DNA from: an uncultured Oleiphilus sp.
GTDB lineage: Bacteria; Pseudomonadota; Gammaproteobacteria; Pseudomonadales; Oleiphilaceae
Reading direction: 5' to 3'
Assembly: GCA_913020245.1 (NCBI GenBank)
Contig: CAJWAD010000021.1
Coordinates: 1 to 41,800 of the forward strand
Length of the DNA stretch: 41,800 nucleotides
This document shows, one piece after another, positions 1-10,155 of the stretch (positions are counted from its first letter, which is position 1; the number at the start of each line of letters is the position of its first letter). The notes under the pieces were generated by a model. The model was not told the DNA's origin, did not search any database, and saw nothing but the letters and a program-made list of their open reading frames with translations. Position numbers and translations under genes: made by a program.

Positions 1-605
1 TTTACAACTTCAGTATGCTTGTTTACCAGCGCAATAGCAGGCAGGAAACGTGCTCTTTGCAAACCATCTTTGTAAAGACCATCAGGAACAATGTTTGATG
101 TACAGACCAACGATACACCGCGTGCGAATAAGGCCTCCATTAAACCTGCCAAAATCATCGCATCACCAATATCTGAGACGAAGAATTCATCAAAGCAAAT
201 AATGCGTGCCTCTTGACTAAGCTTATCAGCAACTATTAACAGCGGGTTACTTTGATCTTCTAGCTTTTGCAGCTCAGCATGCACTCGCTGCATAAAACGG
301 TGAAAGTGAATCCGCATTTTTTGATCAAACGGCAAGCTCTCAAAAAAGTTATCCATCAGATAGGTTTTACCGCGACCCACGCCACCCCAAAAATAAAGGC
401 CTTTTACCGGCTTTGGATGAGTTTTACGAAACTTGTTAAACCACTTTCTGGCCTCTCGGTCACGCTGTTTTTGATCGTCTATTAGCACTGAATAAAGGGC
501 TTGGAGCTTATCAACCGCCATTTTTTGTGCAGCATCCGCGACAAAGCCATCCCGCTCCAGATCTTTTAAATAACGCTGCAAGGGTGACAGGGGTATAGAT
601 GACAT
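1..605 (-). CDS. zapE: Cell division AAA ATPase ZapE (3' end cut by window edge)
   Basis: ZapE (AFG1-like, YhcM) is a cytoplasmic P-loop ATPase that acts at the Z-ring during constriction. About 201 N-terminal residues are visible; the C-terminal part lies beyond position 1. The Walker A motif WGGVGRGKT follows a short N-terminal helix region that starts MSSIPLSPLQRYL, and the Walker B region reads IICFDEFFVSD, both typical of the AFG1 family. After Walker B the text runs into a segment on conserved 'CTSN' (sensor region). The ATG at 605 has GAGGT about 11 bases upstream on the reverse strand. It is divergent from zapG, a pairing common in gammaproteobacteria. Identification is firm; only the C-terminus cannot be judged. 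Confidence 0.95.
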   Translation of the reverse strand, partial: MSSIPLSPLQRYLKDLERDGFVADAAQKMAVDKLQALYSVLIDDQKQRDREARKWFNKFRKTHPKPVKGLYFWGGVGRGKTYLMDNFFESLPFDQKMRIHFHRFMQRVHAELQKLEDQSNPLLIVADKLSQEARIICFDEFFVSDIGDAMILAGLMEALFARGVSLVCTSNIVPDGLYKDGLQRARFLPAIALVNKHTEVV

Positions 606-822
606 TTATTTACGTAACCTCTAAATTATCTCGCATACGAGATGAACACATAACAATCGTATTTAAGCCTAAATTTGCGGCGATATTGTGCCCGTTCAAA
701 CGTCAAAGGCCAACCAACAGGCAAAAAAAAACTTGTCTATTGTGTTAATCCACAAAGGTCTCTAGTATCAAAGTCAACTATGGTGACGATACGAAAACGA
801 TCAAATTCGATTAGGAGCTGGC
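606..822. promoter_or_regulatory. Divergent zapE/zapG intergenic region
   Basis: This 217-base spacer must hold the promoters of both divergent genes. No textbook -35/-10 pair stands out by eye. A perfect 6-bp inverted repeat with a 4-base loop (ATCTCG-CATA-CGAGAT, 628-643) lies about 25 bases ahead of the zapE start and could be a leader hairpin or operator. The stretch 720-735 is A-rich. The zapG Shine-Dalgarno AGGAG is at 813-817. Confidence 0.5.
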
Positions 823-1323
823 TTGGATATTTCAGAAATTCAAATTTTTGCTGGATTAGGGCTATTTATATTAGGCGTTTTGATTGGCGTCGTGATTCAA
901 AAAAGCAATGGTACTGACGGTAAGCGAGTCACCCGCCTGCAGCAAAAATTAGCAGAATCTGAAGAGAAGCATATCAAGTATCAAGCACAAGTCAGTGAGC
1001 ATTTTTTGGAAACCGCGCGCAAAGTTCAAACATTAAACAACAGCTACCAAGCAGTGCATGAGCAATTAGCGCATGGCGCGACAAAACTATGCGCAAGCGA
1101 CGAGGCGAGTGCTTTCATCCCACTTAGTTTTGACCAGTCACATCGCGGTCACACGATAGAAAGCTCGGAAGAGCAAGGCTTCATTCCGCCTATGGACTAT
1201 GCACCTAAAAATGTAAAAGAGTCAGAAGGCACCTTATCTGAAAAATTCGGCTTGGAAGAAATTATTAACGCACCAGATCAAACTGCTGGCGATAGCGAGG
1301 AGTTAACGCCTCGTCAGGCGTAA
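823..1323 (+). CDS. zapG: ZapG (YhcB, DUF1043) inner-membrane cell division protein
   Basis: ZapG/YhcB is a single-pass inner-membrane protein tied to division and envelope growth. The 166-residue product has one membrane helix at about residues 7-24 (GLGLFILGVLIG), then a charged, coiled-coil-prone segment at about 32-70 containing the family pattern LQQKLAESEEKH...VSEHFLETA, and a low-complexity acidic tail. The start is TTG at 823: AGGAG at 813-817 is five bases upstream and no in-frame ATG gives the membrane helix. The tail (about 85-166) is poorly conserved in this family, so its sequence says little. It is convergent with the nif3 gene, 40 bases away. Location beside zapE supports the call. 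Confidence 0.9.
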   Translation: MDISEIQIFAGLGLFILGVLIGVVIQKSNGTDGKRVTRLQQKLAESEEKHIKYQAQVSEHFLETARKVQTLNNSYQAVHEQLAHGATKLCASDEASAFIPLSFDQSHRGHTIESSEEQGFIPPMDYAPKNVKESEGTLSEKFGLEEIINAPDQTAGDSEELTPRQA

Positions 1324-1363
1324 ACCAAGAACTACTGACGTTTTGTTAGGTGGACTGCCGCAT

Positions 1364-2125
1364 TTACACCGGATTATCAATATCGATGAATTCGAAATCG
1401 ACCTTAAACTTTTCGCCCAAATGCTTACCAAGAGCCTGAACCCCATAACGTTCAGTTGCATGATGGCCTGCCGCGAAATAGTGAATACCTGCCTCACGCG
1501 CAATATGCACTGTCGGTTCGGAAATCTCACCACTCACGTATGCGTCAACACCTAAATCGACAGCTCGCTCAATCATGCTTTGCGCAGCCCCCGTGCACCA
1601 TGCAATCGTTTTTATCGGCTCTTGGTTACCGGCGATATGCATGACTTTCCGTCCTAGTTTCTCACCAATCTGAGCGGCAAGCGTTATTGCATCGGCCGGC
1701 TCGGCAAGCTCGCCTGCTAACCCAACTTTTATCTGTGCACTTGGCTCTAACGCACCCGTAATTTTAAAGCCTAATAACTCAGCTAGACAAACGTTATTAC
1801 CCACTATTTCATGCACGTCTAACGGCAAATGATAAGCAAAAAGATTCAAGTCGGCACCAAGCAAAGCTTTAAGACGACGCTTCTTTATACCCTGGATTTG
1901 CGCTGACTCACCTTTCCAAAAATAGCCATGATGCACAACCAATGCATCGGCATTTACGGAGATTGCCGCATCAATGAGGGCTTGCGAAGCCGTCACTCCA
2001 CCCACTATTTTTCGAATGGTTTCTCGGCCTTCCACTTGCAAGCCATTTGGACAGTAGTCGTTGATGTGGTCAGCATTCAAAAACGCATCACAATAACGTA
2101 GGAGTTCAGCTCTCGAAATACTCAT
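1364..2125 (-). CDS. Nif3/YbgI family dinuclear metal-binding protein
   Basis: A 253-residue Nif3-like protein (NIF3, DUF34; sometimes labelled 'GTP cyclohydrolase I type 2' although that activity is not established for the family). Metal ligands are all visible: His65-His66 in VVHHGYFWKG, Asp103 in LPLDVH, His221-His222 and Glu225 in GHHATERYG. The toroid-forming hexamer and two-metal site known for E. coli YbgI are therefore plausible, but the substrate is unknown. ATG at 2125 is preceded by GGAAG at six bases. It follows hisC by 34 bases and is probably the last gene of the murA-his transcript. In Pseudomonas a degS/algW protease gene sits between the two; here it is absent. Confidence 0.92.
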   Translation of the reverse strand: MSISRAELLRYCDAFLNADHINDYCPNGLQVEGRETIRKIVGGVTASQALIDAAISVNADALVVHHGYFWKGESAQIQGIKKRRLKALLGADLNLFAYHLPLDVHEIVGNNVCLAELLGFKITGALEPSAQIKVGLAGELAEPADAITLAAQIGEKLGRKVMHIAGNQEPIKTIAWCTGAAQSMIERAVDLGVDAYVSGEISEPTVHIAREAGIHYFAAGHHATERYGVQALGKHLGEKFKVDFEFIDIDNPV

Positions 2126-2159
2126 TTTAAGCTTCCTAATGTAAGGGCTTTGTCAGCAA

Positions 2160-3305
2160 TTAAACGCTTGATTTACGAGTAGACAGCTCTACTAGCGACG
2201 CCGTCAGTGCTGTCAGCATTTGTACATTTTGCTGGGGCTTACCAACGGTTAAACGAAGACAGTTTTTCAAACTCGGATGCCCGCCATCCAGACACTTAAT
2301 GAGAACGCCTAGCTCTTTCATTCGCGTAAAAACCTCGCGCGCTGAAGCCTGAAGACATCGTACAAGCACAAAGTTAGCCTCACTTTCATAAACCTGCAAT
2401 CCGTCAATAGCCTGCAGCCCTGCCGTCAATTCAGATCGCGCAGCTCGCAAACTCTCAGTTTGCTCAGACAGAACATGATAGTTGTCCAAAGCCAACTCGG
2501 CGCTTGCTTGGGTCAGGACGTTGATATTGTAGGGCAAACGCAACTTATCAAATTCATTCAACCAAACGGTCGAGCCAATCAAAAAGCCTAAACGAAGACC
2601 TGCTAAACCGACTTTCGAGAGCGTACGCATTACCACAACATTTGGATATTCGGCAATGAGTGGCAAAAGATCTGAACCGGTAAAGGCCATATATGCCTCA
2701 TCGACGACGACAAGCCCCTTGCTTGCCTCCACAATTGCTTTTACTTCATTTACGCCGAACAAATTTCCTGTCGGATTGTTGGGGACAGCTAAAAATATCA
2801 AAGAAGGATTGTAGGCTCGAATTGACGACAAAAAAGCATTTAAGTCGAGCGAGAAGTCTTCATTCAATTCAACACCGTGATATGGAATACCGACAAACTT
2901 CGCAATCATTTGGTACATCACAAAACTTGGCTCTGGCGCCAGTATACCGCGCTCTTTTGAAGCCAGCGTCATGGCTAATATTTGAATAATCTCATCAGAG
3001 CCATTACCGAGCATGATACTTAGCTCAGTATTCGCTCGCGCAGCAAGCACATCGACATTCAGCAATTTACGCAGACGCTGATTAACGCCCGATGCAGATG
3101 GATCGGGGTAGCGATTCGCATCAATTTCTTTTAATTTATCAAACCACGCATTTTGCAAATGACCTGGCCAAGAAAAAGGATTCTCCATCGCATCGAGCTT
3201 TAGTAGTCCAGACGAACCGGGTACATGATAGGAATGCAAGTCTTTTACTTCCGCACGCACTAATGACTCAACCAGCATTTCGCTTTGCCGCTGCAACTCA
3301 CTCAT
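2160..3305 (-). CDS. hisC: Histidinol-phosphate aminotransferase
   Basis: HisC is a fold-type I PLP enzyme that transaminates imidazole-acetol phosphate with glutamate, the seventh step of histidine synthesis, in the cytoplasm. Visible marks, numbered from the ATG at 3305: NPTGN near residue 177, DEAYMAF near 202 and the PLP lysine in RTLSKVGLAGLR at about 231, plus a C-terminal RLTVGK segment. Length 381 is normal. A GTG at 3317 would add four residues, but the ATG at 3305 has GGAAGA close upstream and is preferred. It lies 47 bases after hisD in the hisGDC cluster; the remaining his genes are not in the window. Confidence 0.95.
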   Translation of the reverse strand: MSELQRQSEMLVESLVRAEVKDLHSYHVPGSSGLLKLDAMENPFSWPGHLQNAWFDKLKEIDANRYPDPSASGVNQRLRKLLNVDVLAARANTELSIMLGNGSDEIIQILAMTLASKERGILAPEPSFVMYQMIAKFVGIPYHGVELNEDFSLDLNAFLSSIRAYNPSLIFLAVPNNPTGNLFGVNEVKAIVEASKGLVVVDEAYMAFTGSDLLPLIAEYPNVVVMRTLSKVGLAGLRLGFLIGSTVWLNEFDKLRLPYNINVLTQASAELALDNYHVLSEQTESLRAARSELTAGLQAIDGLQVYESEANFVLVRCLQASAREVFTRMKELGVLIKCLDGGHPSLKNCLRLTVGKPQQNVQMLTALTASLVELSTRKSSV

Positions 3306-3352
3306 GTTTTCTTCCACTCCAAACTCTCTTTGTCAGTCTTATTTATTTCAGA

Positions 3353-4654
3353 CTAATCTTTAATGCGGTATTCAGCAGAGCGCGCATGTGCAGTTAAACC
3401 CTCACCTCGTGCAAGTACCGACGCCACTTTGCCTTGTGTGCTCGCGCCATCCTCCGAAAAATTAATGATCGAAGAACGTTTTTGAAAATCGTAGACCCCT
3501 AATGGTGAGGAAAACCTTGCTGTTCCAGACGTGGGCAATACATGATTGGGCCCGGCACAGTAGTCACCCAAGGCCTCTGCCGTATAACGCCCCATAAAAA
3601 TTGCACCTGCATGGCGAATTTGCTTGAGCAAGACATCCGGCTCCTCGACCGACAGCTCTAAATGTTCTGGCGCAATACGATTACTTACATCAGCTGCCTC
3701 CCGCAGAGAAGCCACCTTAATAAACGCAGCGCGAGATCGAATCGAAGACTCAATAATGTCTTTTCGCTCCATCGTTGGCAGAAGTTTTTCAATACTCTTC
3801 TCCACCGCATCGAGAAAACGTTCGTCTGGACAAATTAAAATTGATTGCGCATTTTCGTCATGTTCGGCTTGCGAAAATAAGTCCATGGCAATCCAATCTG
3901 GATCGGTCTGTCCGTCACAGATCACTAAAATTTCTGACGGGCCAGCAATCATATCTATACCAACCTGCCCAAAGACCTCTCTTTTTGCAGTGGCCACATA
4001 TATATTGCCAGGACCAACAATTTTATCGACGGCTGGAATTGTCTCGGTCCCGTAAGCAAGTGCTGCAATTGCTTGCGCACCGCCAATCGTAAAGACGCGA
4101 TCAACACCCGATAGCGCGGCTGCCGCTAAAACTAATTCACTCACCTCACCACGCGGGGTGGGCACTACCATCACAATTTTCTCAACGCCTGCTACTTTTG
4201 CTGGAATAGCGTTCATAAGAACAGATGACGGATAGGCTGCTTTGCCACCGGGCACATATAAACCCGCACTATCTAATGGCAACACACGTTGACCGAGTAA
4301 GGTGCCATCAGCCTCTGTGTATTGCCATGAGCCTTGCGCTTGTTTCTCATGATAACTGCGGACACGGTTAGCCGCATTTTCCAAGGCAGCTCTTTGTTGG
4401 TCAGAAATATTCCTAAGCGCCATTTTTAAACGCTCATTCGAGACTTCAAGGTCAGCCACGCTGTCAACCTCTAACCCATCAAATGTAGACGTATAGTCAA
4501 GCAATGCCTGATCGCCTGATTTCTTGATCCCTGCAAGCACACCTTTAACGGTGGTATATACCTGCTCATCTAAGGCTTCATCCCATGCAATGAGTTTTTC
4601 TAGCTTTTGCTGGAAGTTGCCATCAGACGCATTAAGCCGTGTAATACCGTACAT
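3353..4654 (-). CDS. hisD: Histidinol dehydrogenase
   Basis: HisD is a zinc-dependent, NAD-linked homodimer that oxidises histidinol to histidine in two steps. The 433-residue product is of normal length and carries the zinc ligands Gln262 and His265 in [11 protein letters not shown], Asp364 in [14 protein letters not shown] and a His near 424 in the C-terminal tail. The catalytic Glu330-His331 pair is in RIAPEHLEL. The signature block [12 protein letters not shown] lies near 213. ATG at 4654 has AGG eight bases upstream. It sits between hisG (31 bases upstream) and hisC. Confidence 0.97.
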   Translation of the reverse strand: MYGITRLNASDGNFQQKLEKLIAWDEALDEQVYTTVKGVLAGIKKSGDQALLDYTSTFDGLEVDSVADLEVSNERLKMALRNISDQQRAALENAANRVRSYHEKQAQGSWQYTEADGTLLGQRVLPLDSAGLYVPGGKAAYPSSVLMNAIPAKVAGVEKIVMVVPTPRGEVSELVLAAAALSGVDRVFTIGGAQAIAALAYGTETIPAVDKIVGPGNIYVATAKREVFGQVGIDMIAGPSEILVICDGQTDPDWIAMDLFSQAEHDENAQSILICPDERFLDAVEKSIEKLLPTMERKDIIESSIRSRAAFIKVASLREAADVSNRIAPEHLELSVEEPDVLLKQIRHAGAIFMGRYTAEALGDYCAGPNHVLPTSGTARFSSPLGVYDFQKRSSIINFSEDGASTQGKVASVLARGEGLTAHARSAEYRIKD

Positions 4655-4685
4655 ATGTAAAACCTAAAAAAACGTTCGAAAGAGC

Positions 4686-5330
4686 TTATTTACGTTGACG
4701 TTTAGCGACCGCTTCAGCTAAACGCTCAATAATTGGTTGAATTTGAGCATGCTTTATTTTCATCGATGAGCGGTTTACAACTAGCCGCGTACTGATATCG
4801 TGGATCGCTTCGCGCGGCTCTAAGCCATTCGCTCGAAGGGTGTTGCCTGTATCAACAATATCAACAATTTCATCCGCCAAATTTAAGACGGGCGCCAGTT
4901 CCATTGCTCCATAAAGTTTTATAATGTCAGCTTGTATACCCTGTTTAGCATAAAACTCTTTTGCCAAATTAACGAACTTCGTGGCAACACGTATTCGCCC
5001 TGTCGGCTTTTTTTCGCCCTTTAAGGCCGCTGTCATCAACTTACATTTAGCAATACATAAATCAAGCGGCTCATAGATTCCCTCAGCGCCATGTTCCATC
5101 AGCACATCTTTGCCCGTCACACCAAGATCAGCACCCCCATACTGCACATATGCAGGTACATCAGTTGCACGAATAATGATGAACTTAATGGTATTTACCG
5201 TGGTGTCAAAGATGAGCTTTCTGCTCGATGACAAATCTTCAACCGGCTCAACACCAGCCTCAGCAAGCAATGGTAACGTTTCTTTTAAAATACGCCCTTT
5301 AGACAAGGCGATTACCAAATTATCAGTCAT
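4686..5330 (-). CDS. hisG: ATP phosphoribosyltransferase, short form (HisG-S)
   Basis: HisG joins ATP and PRPP in the first and feedback-controlled step of histidine synthesis. At 214 residues this is the short form, which lacks the C-terminal ACT-like regulatory domain of the roughly 300-residue enterobacterial enzyme. Short forms work with a HisZ regulatory subunit, which must be encoded elsewhere. Conserved stretches include LSKGRI at the N-terminus, [11 protein letters not shown] in the substrate-binding lobe and the PRPP-loop region [18 protein letters not shown]. The ATG at 5330 has only a weak ribosome binding site. It is 60 bases downstream of murA, probably co-transcribed. Confidence 0.96.
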   Translation of the reverse strand: MTDNLVIALSKGRILKETLPLLAEAGVEPVEDLSSSRKLIFDTTVNTIKFIIIRATDVPAYVQYGGADLGVTGKDVLMEHGAEGIYEPLDLCIAKCKLMTAALKGEKKPTGRIRVATKFVNLAKEFYAKQGIQADIIKLYGAMELAPVLNLADEIVDIVDTGNTLRANGLEPREAIHDISTRLVVNRSSMKIKHAQIQPIIERLAEAVAKRQRK

Positions 5331-5358
5331 AATCTACGCGCCATTGCGCCAATCCATA

Positions 5359-5373
5359 GCAGGATTTACCTGC
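5359..5373 (-). other. Small hairpin between murA and hisG
   Basis: A perfect 5-bp GC-rich inverted repeat (GCAGG-ATTTA-CCTGC as read on the forward strand) sits in the 60-base murA-hisG spacer. There is no T-run after it on the reverse strand, so it does not look like a terminator; it may be an RNA processing or stability element, or chance. Confidence 0.3.
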
Positions 5374-5390
5374 AAAATAAGTGATGTTTG

Positions 5391-6656
<1,266 letters not shown>

Positions 6657-6674
6657 TTAAATTCTCTTATAAAG

Positions 6675-6917
6675 TTATGCATTTTGAGTTTGCCATTCTT
6701 CCGGTGTAAACGTTTGCATGATCACCGCGTGAATGGTGCCATCTGCAATATGCTTATTGAGACACCCGTAAATTAACTGTTGTCGCTTTACTTTATTGAG
6801 CCCCGCGAACACTTCACCAATCGCTCGAAGCTGGTAGTGATAACCATCCGTTTCTACGACTACATCCAATTCTGGATATTGATCCAAAACAAGTTTTTCC
6901 ACTTCGCTGGCTTGCAT
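6675..6917 (-). CDS. ibaG: BolA-family protein IbaG
   Basis: A small (80-residue) BolA-family protein. Such proteins pair with monothiol glutaredoxins through Fe-S clusters; IbaG is linked to acid stress in E. coli. The visible family features are the helix-turn-helix-like core with GLNKVKRQQLIYG and the C-terminal IHAVIMQTFTPEEW, whose histidine is the usual cluster ligand. Another start, TTG at 6932, would add five residues. The ATG at 6917, with GAG eight bases upstream, gives the expected length and is preferred. It is the first gene of the ibaG-murA-his run and follows mlaB after a 150-base gap that holds a candidate promoter. Confidence 0.93.
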   Translation of the reverse strand: MQASEVEKLVLDQYPELDVVVETDGYHYQLRAIGEVFAGLNKVKRQQLIYGCLNKHIADGTIHAVIMQTFTPEEWQTQNA

Positions 6918-6937
6918 AGCATTTCTCGTCAATATTG

Positions 6938-6965
6938 ATAATAAGCGTATAAGTCAAGCTGTTAC
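6938..6965 (-). promoter_or_regulatory. ibaG: Candidate promoter for ibaG-murA-his
   Basis: On the reverse strand a -35-like GTAACA (6965-6960) and a -10-like TATTAT (6943-6938) are 16 bases apart, each close to the sigma-70 consensus. Initiation near 6931 would leave a short leader before the ibaG ATG at 6917. A TATAAT at 6981-6986 (forward), which reads TATTAT one base off on the reverse strand, is a second candidate in the same gap. No experimental support. Confidence 0.35.
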
Positions 6966-7067
6966 GCTTCTTGGGAGCGGTATAATACAGGATACATTCG
7001 AAAGGCTAAAGTCATGAAACTGATTACATGAAGAATCTATCAGCGGATGATAGTCACTGTGATCGTC

Positions 7068-7373
7068 TTATAACGATCGTGGTAAGACCGAGTCCAAACC
7101 GCCTACTCGAGCCATGTCAAAAAGCCCTGGAGGCATATTATCAAAGCGCACACGACATTCACTTTTCTGAGCCATGCGCAGGCCGCATAACAGTAATGAT
7201 AAAACTTGTGAATTGAAGGTCGTTAACTTTTCTAGATCAATGACTAAATCATCATTTTTTGATTTTTGAATTTCATTAGTAAGCGCCGCTTTAAGTTGGA
7301 GCAAATTGAGCTCACTCTCAACGCCGCCCTCGAGCTTAATTAATTGGGCATTTAGTCTATTCAGCTCAGCCAC
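7068..7373 (-). CDS. mlaB: MlaB, STAS-domain subunit of the Mla phospholipid transporter
   Basis: MlaB is the small cytoplasmic STAS protein that binds the MlaF ATPase and stabilises the MlaFEDB complex, which moves phospholipids at the inner membrane. The 101-residue product is a single STAS domain with LVIDLEKLTTFNSQVLSLLL at about residues 43-62, where the conserved serine/threonine helix cap is expected. It starts at GTG 7373, immediately after the mlaC stop; AGGAGG inside the end of mlaC is five bases upstream, so translation of the two is probably coupled. It is the last gene of mlaFEDCB. Confidence 0.92.
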   Translation of the reverse strand: MAELNRLNAQLIKLEGGVESELNLLQLKAALTNEIQKSKNDDLVIDLEKLTTFNSQVLSLLLCGLRMAQKSECRVRFDNMPPGLFDMARVGGLDSVLPRSL

Positions 7374-8018
7374 CTAAACCTCCTCGGGCAAATCAATACC
7401 GATGTCTACTGTCCAGCCATCAATCACCTTATCAACATCGCCCTTATTAACCCGCATTTGCGCTTCAAACCTATCTTTGAATGCCAACCCAATGTTAACC
7501 CCAAATACAATGACATTTTCTACCAACCAAATATCTTCTTTGTTACGAAACATGGAATACGTGACCGGGTAAGAATTACCCTTGTCGGATACCACCTCCA
7601 TTTCAACACTTGCACGCTTATCGCTTCTCGGGTTAATTTTTGCTTTTAAAACAGTAATATTGAATGATCCGCTGTTCACTAATGTTTTGGAATACGAATC
7701 GAACAAACTCGACTTAAACACCTCAACGAAGCGATTGCGCTGCTCTTTACTCGCCTTGCGCGCATGTTTACCCATCACACGCGCAGCAATCCGGCGAAAA
7801 TCTACTATTTTGGTAAGCGCCCCCTCCATGTCTTGATAAAAGCCCTCTGGATCCGTTTCAAACGAAGATTTTTTCTCCTCGAAGGTCGCTAAGATACTTT
7901 CCACGTTCTGCTCAACCACCTGTTTTACTTCAATGGCCTGATCCGCCCAAGCATTAGCAGAAAAAATTAAACCCAAAACAAGGCATGCTCTAAAGACCGA
8001 TTTTATCTGCAGATCCAT
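7374..8018 (-). CDS. mlaC: MlaC, periplasmic phospholipid carrier
   Basis: MlaC ferries phospholipids between the outer-membrane MlaA-porin complex and the inner-membrane MlaFEDB complex. From the ATG at 8018 the product has 214 residues with a signal peptide (MDLQIKSVFRACLVLGLIF, cleavage after SANAWA) and the MlaC/Ttg2D fold, with KIVDFRRIAARVMGKHA near residue 60. An upstream ATG at 8042 overlaps the mlaD stop (TAATG) and would put eight residues before the signal peptide. The ATG at 8018 has GAGGTGG just upstream and is preferred, though coupling could use both. Confidence 0.95.
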   Translation of the reverse strand: MDLQIKSVFRACLVLGLIFSANAWADQAIEVKQVVEQNVESILATFEEKKSSFETDPEGFYQDMEGALTKIVDFRRIAARVMGKHARKASKEQRNRFVEVFKSSLFDSYSKTLVNSGSFNITVLKAKINPRSDKRASVEMEVVSDKGNSYPVTYSMFRNKEDIWLVENVIVFGVNIGLAFKDRFEAQMRVNKGDVDKVIDGWTVDIGIDLPEEV

Positions 8019-8041
8019 TAACCACCTCAATTGATCACTCA

Positions 8042-8500
8042 TTAAAAATCTGCCTGTCCGGAGGCAAAGGCGCCAATTAATTTTTCTAAGTTCAACGCTG
8101 ACTGAGTATCAAAAATGGTATCGCCATCCGCCAAATATTCTTCGTCTGCTCCCACGCTGATAGCTATGTATTTGTCGCCCAGCAGTCCAGACGTTTGAAT
8201 TGACGCAACACTATCTGTCGACAAATTGTCAACTTCGGTGTAAATCTCAAGCTCCACCAAGGCGCTATATGATTCTTTATCCAACGAGACATTATTGACG
8301 CGACCAATGGTGACTCCTGCAAGTGAGACACGGCCGCGAACGTTTAAGCCACCCAAGTCATCAAACTGCGCATATACTTTATATGTCGCTCGCTGACTGT
8401 CGAGTGAGAGGCCACTTACCTGGAGGGCAAGAAATACCATCGCTAGGGCACCGAGGAGAATGAACACTCCGACCACTAATTCCATCGAACGCTGATACAT
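8042..8500 (-). CDS. mlaD: MlaD, MCE-domain subunit of the Mla transporter
   Basis: MlaD anchors a hexameric periplasmic MCE ring on the inner-membrane MlaFE core and passes lipid to or from MlaC. The 152-residue product has one N-terminal membrane helix (about residues 8-29, ELVVGVFILLGALAMVFLAL) and one MCE domain (about 38-115) with the hallmark GGLNVRGRVSLAGVTIGRV. The pore-lining loop region GLLGDKYIAI is present. The short length places it with the single-MCE MlaD proteins, not with PqiB or YebT. ATG at 8500 has AGGA seven bases upstream. The 67-base gap after mlaE is the largest inside the mla cluster. Confidence 0.96.
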   Translation of the reverse strand: MYQRSMELVVGVFILLGALAMVFLALQVSGLSLDSQRATYKVYAQFDDLGGLNVRGRVSLAGVTIGRVNNVSLDKESYSALVELEIYTEVDNLSTDSVASIQTSGLLGDKYIAISVGADEEYLADGDTIFDTQSALNLEKLIGAFASGQADF

Positions 8501-8567
8501 AAACTTTTCCTAATTTTTTTCTAATTCGGGCCAACTTCATAGCGGGTATTTATCGTAACCCGGCACA

Positions 8568-9350
8568 TTAAATACCACCGAACATCACGGCAGTAAGCAA
8601 GAAATCTAAACCAAGCACAGACAAAGATGAATACACAACGGTTTTCGTTGTCGCGGCGCTAATTCCCTCTGAGGTTGGCACCAAATCGTAACCTTGGAAA
8701 ACCGCAATCCAAGTGCAGACCCAACCAAAGACGACCGCTTTGATCATACCGTTAATCACATCATTGTTAAATTCGACTGCCTTCTGCATGTTAGACCAAA
8801 ACGCCCCGTCATAGACGCCAAGCCAATCGACACTGATCAACATACCGCCAAAAATCCCCACCATGCTAAAAATTGCTGCCAATATTGGCATCGAAATAAA
8901 ACCTGCCCAGAAACGCGGCGCAATGACACGTTTGAGAGGATCAACACCCATCATTTCCATGCTAGATAATTGTTCGGTCGCTTTCATCAAACCGATTTCT
9001 GCCGTCAAGGCGGAACCTGCCCGCCCAGCAAAAAGTAGGGCTGTCACAACAGGGCCAAGCTCTCGCACTAAGGTGAGTGCCACCATCTGTCCGACCGCCT
9101 GCTCCGAGCCATAATCAACTAAAATGCTATAGCCCTGCAAGCCCAACACCATGCCAATAAACAAACCCGACACAATGATAATAATGAGCGACAACACACC
9201 AACGCGATAGATTTGACGCGCCAATAGTTTTAGGCCCTTACCTGATAGCGACAGACCCACTATCGCTCGTAACAAAAAAATACTTGCTCGACCGACTGCT
9301 GCGCAAAAATCTAAACCGCTCCGGCCGCTTCTTCTTATAAAATCAATCAC
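8568..9350 (-). CDS. mlaE: MlaE, permease subunit of the Mla transporter
   Basis: MlaE is the integral-membrane dimer of the Mla ABC complex. The 260-residue product has five to six hydrophobic segments and the family blocks [21 protein letters not shown] and [22 protein letters not shown] (the coupling helix that contacts MlaF). The start is GTG at 9350, seven bases after the mlaF stop, so the two are almost certainly translated from one message. No defect is seen. Confidence 0.96.
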   Translation of the reverse strand: MIDFIRRSGRSGLDFCAAVGRASIFLLRAIVGLSLSGKGLKLLARQIYRVGVLSLIIIIVSGLFIGMVLGLQGYSILVDYGSEQAVGQMVALTLVRELGPVVTALLFAGRAGSALTAEIGLMKATEQLSSMEMMGVDPLKRVIAPRFWAGFISMPILAAIFSMVGIFGGMLISVDWLGVYDGAFWSNMQKAVEFNNDVINGMIKAVVFGWVCTWIAVFQGYDLVPTSEGISAATTKTVVYSSLSVLGLDFLLTAVMFGGI

Positions 9351-9357
9351 GTACGGC

Positions 9358-10155
9358 TCATCTGTTCGTTAACAAATCCTGCGCATAATCGCCGGCAGGA
9401 AAATGGAATGGAACGGGCCCGTCAGGCAGTCCGTTTATGAACTGATTTACCAATGGTGAATCCATAGCTTTTAATTCTGAGGGTGCACCTGCACCGATAA
9501 CACGCCCATCTGCAATAATAATCGCGTGATCACAAATACTTAGGGCTTCAGAAATATCATGGGAAACTAATACACTGGTCAACCCTAATGCATCATTTAA
9601 TAATCGGATCAACTGCACCAAAACCCCCATAGCTATCGGATCCTGCCCCGCAAACGGCTCATCATACATAATCAAATCGGGGTCGAGTGCGATGGTTCTA
9701 GCGAGCGCCACGCGCCGTGTCATGCCGCCTGACAGTTCGGAGGGCATCAAATTTCGCGCTCCGCGCAAACCTACCGCATTCAATTTCATCACGACAATGT
9801 CGCGAATCATTTCGTCCGGCAGCTGGGTATGCGCGCGCAAGGGAAATGCTATATTCTCAAACACCGTCAGATCCGAGAACAAAGCTCCACTTTGAAACAA
9901 CATACCCATTTTTGCGCGTGCATCGAACAGTTGTTTTCGCGACAACCGCTGAAAGTCAAGCCCGCCTACCAGAACACGACCTGAATCGGGACGTAATTGG
10001 CCACCGATTAGTTTCAGCAAAGTTGTTTTGCCTATGCCGCTCGGCCCCATTATTGCAGTTACTTTTCCTCTAGGGATCGCTAAATCAAGATCCGTAAAGA
10101 TGCTTCGGTGGCCACGAGAAAAACAAAGCTTTTGAACTTCTATGTAGGACGACAA
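9358..10155 (-). CDS. mlaF: MlaF, ATPase subunit of the Mla transporter
   Basis: MlaF is the cytoplasmic ATPase of the Mla complex. All ABC motifs are present: Walker A GPSGIGKT (about 37-44), signature [15 protein letters not shown], Walker [14 protein letters not shown] and the H-loop in [12 protein letters not shown] chose TTG at 10155 as the start: AAGGA lies seven bases upstream and the N-terminus SSYIEVQKL then matches the family, giving 265 residues. An ATG at 10206 would add 17 residues with no family match. It is the first gene of mlaFEDCB and divergent from yrbG, exactly as in E. coli. Confidence 0.95.
   Translation of the reverse strand: MSSYIEVQKLCFSRGHRSIFTDLDLAIPRGKVTAIMGPSGIGKTTLLKLIGGQLRPDSGRVLVGGLDFQRLSRKQLFDARAKMGMLFQSGALFSDLTVFENIAFPLRAHTQLPDEMIRDIVVMKLNAVGLRGARNLMPSELSGGMTRRVALARTIALDPDLIMYDEPFAGQDPIAMGVLVQLIRLLNDALGLTSVLVSHDISEALSICDHAIIIADGRVIGAGAPSELKAMDSPLVNQFINGLPDGPVPFHFPAGDYAQDLLTNR

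Noticed and set aside
675-917. Forward 80-codon frame across the zapE/zapG spacer
   Set aside because: Overlaps the zapG start in another frame; no ribosome binding site, basic random-looking sequence.
1364-2125. Nif3-like protein as GTP cyclohydrolase
   Set aside because: That activity is not established for the family; only the metal site can be supported.
3624-4055. Forward open frame inside hisD
   Set aside because: Antisense shadow of hisD, with skewed composition and no ribosome binding site.
7028-7216. Forward 62-codon frame antisense to mlaB, downstream of a TATAAT
   Set aside because: Overlaps the real mlaB gene; no Shine-Dalgarno and no protein-like pattern. The TATAAT is noted as a finding, the frame is not.
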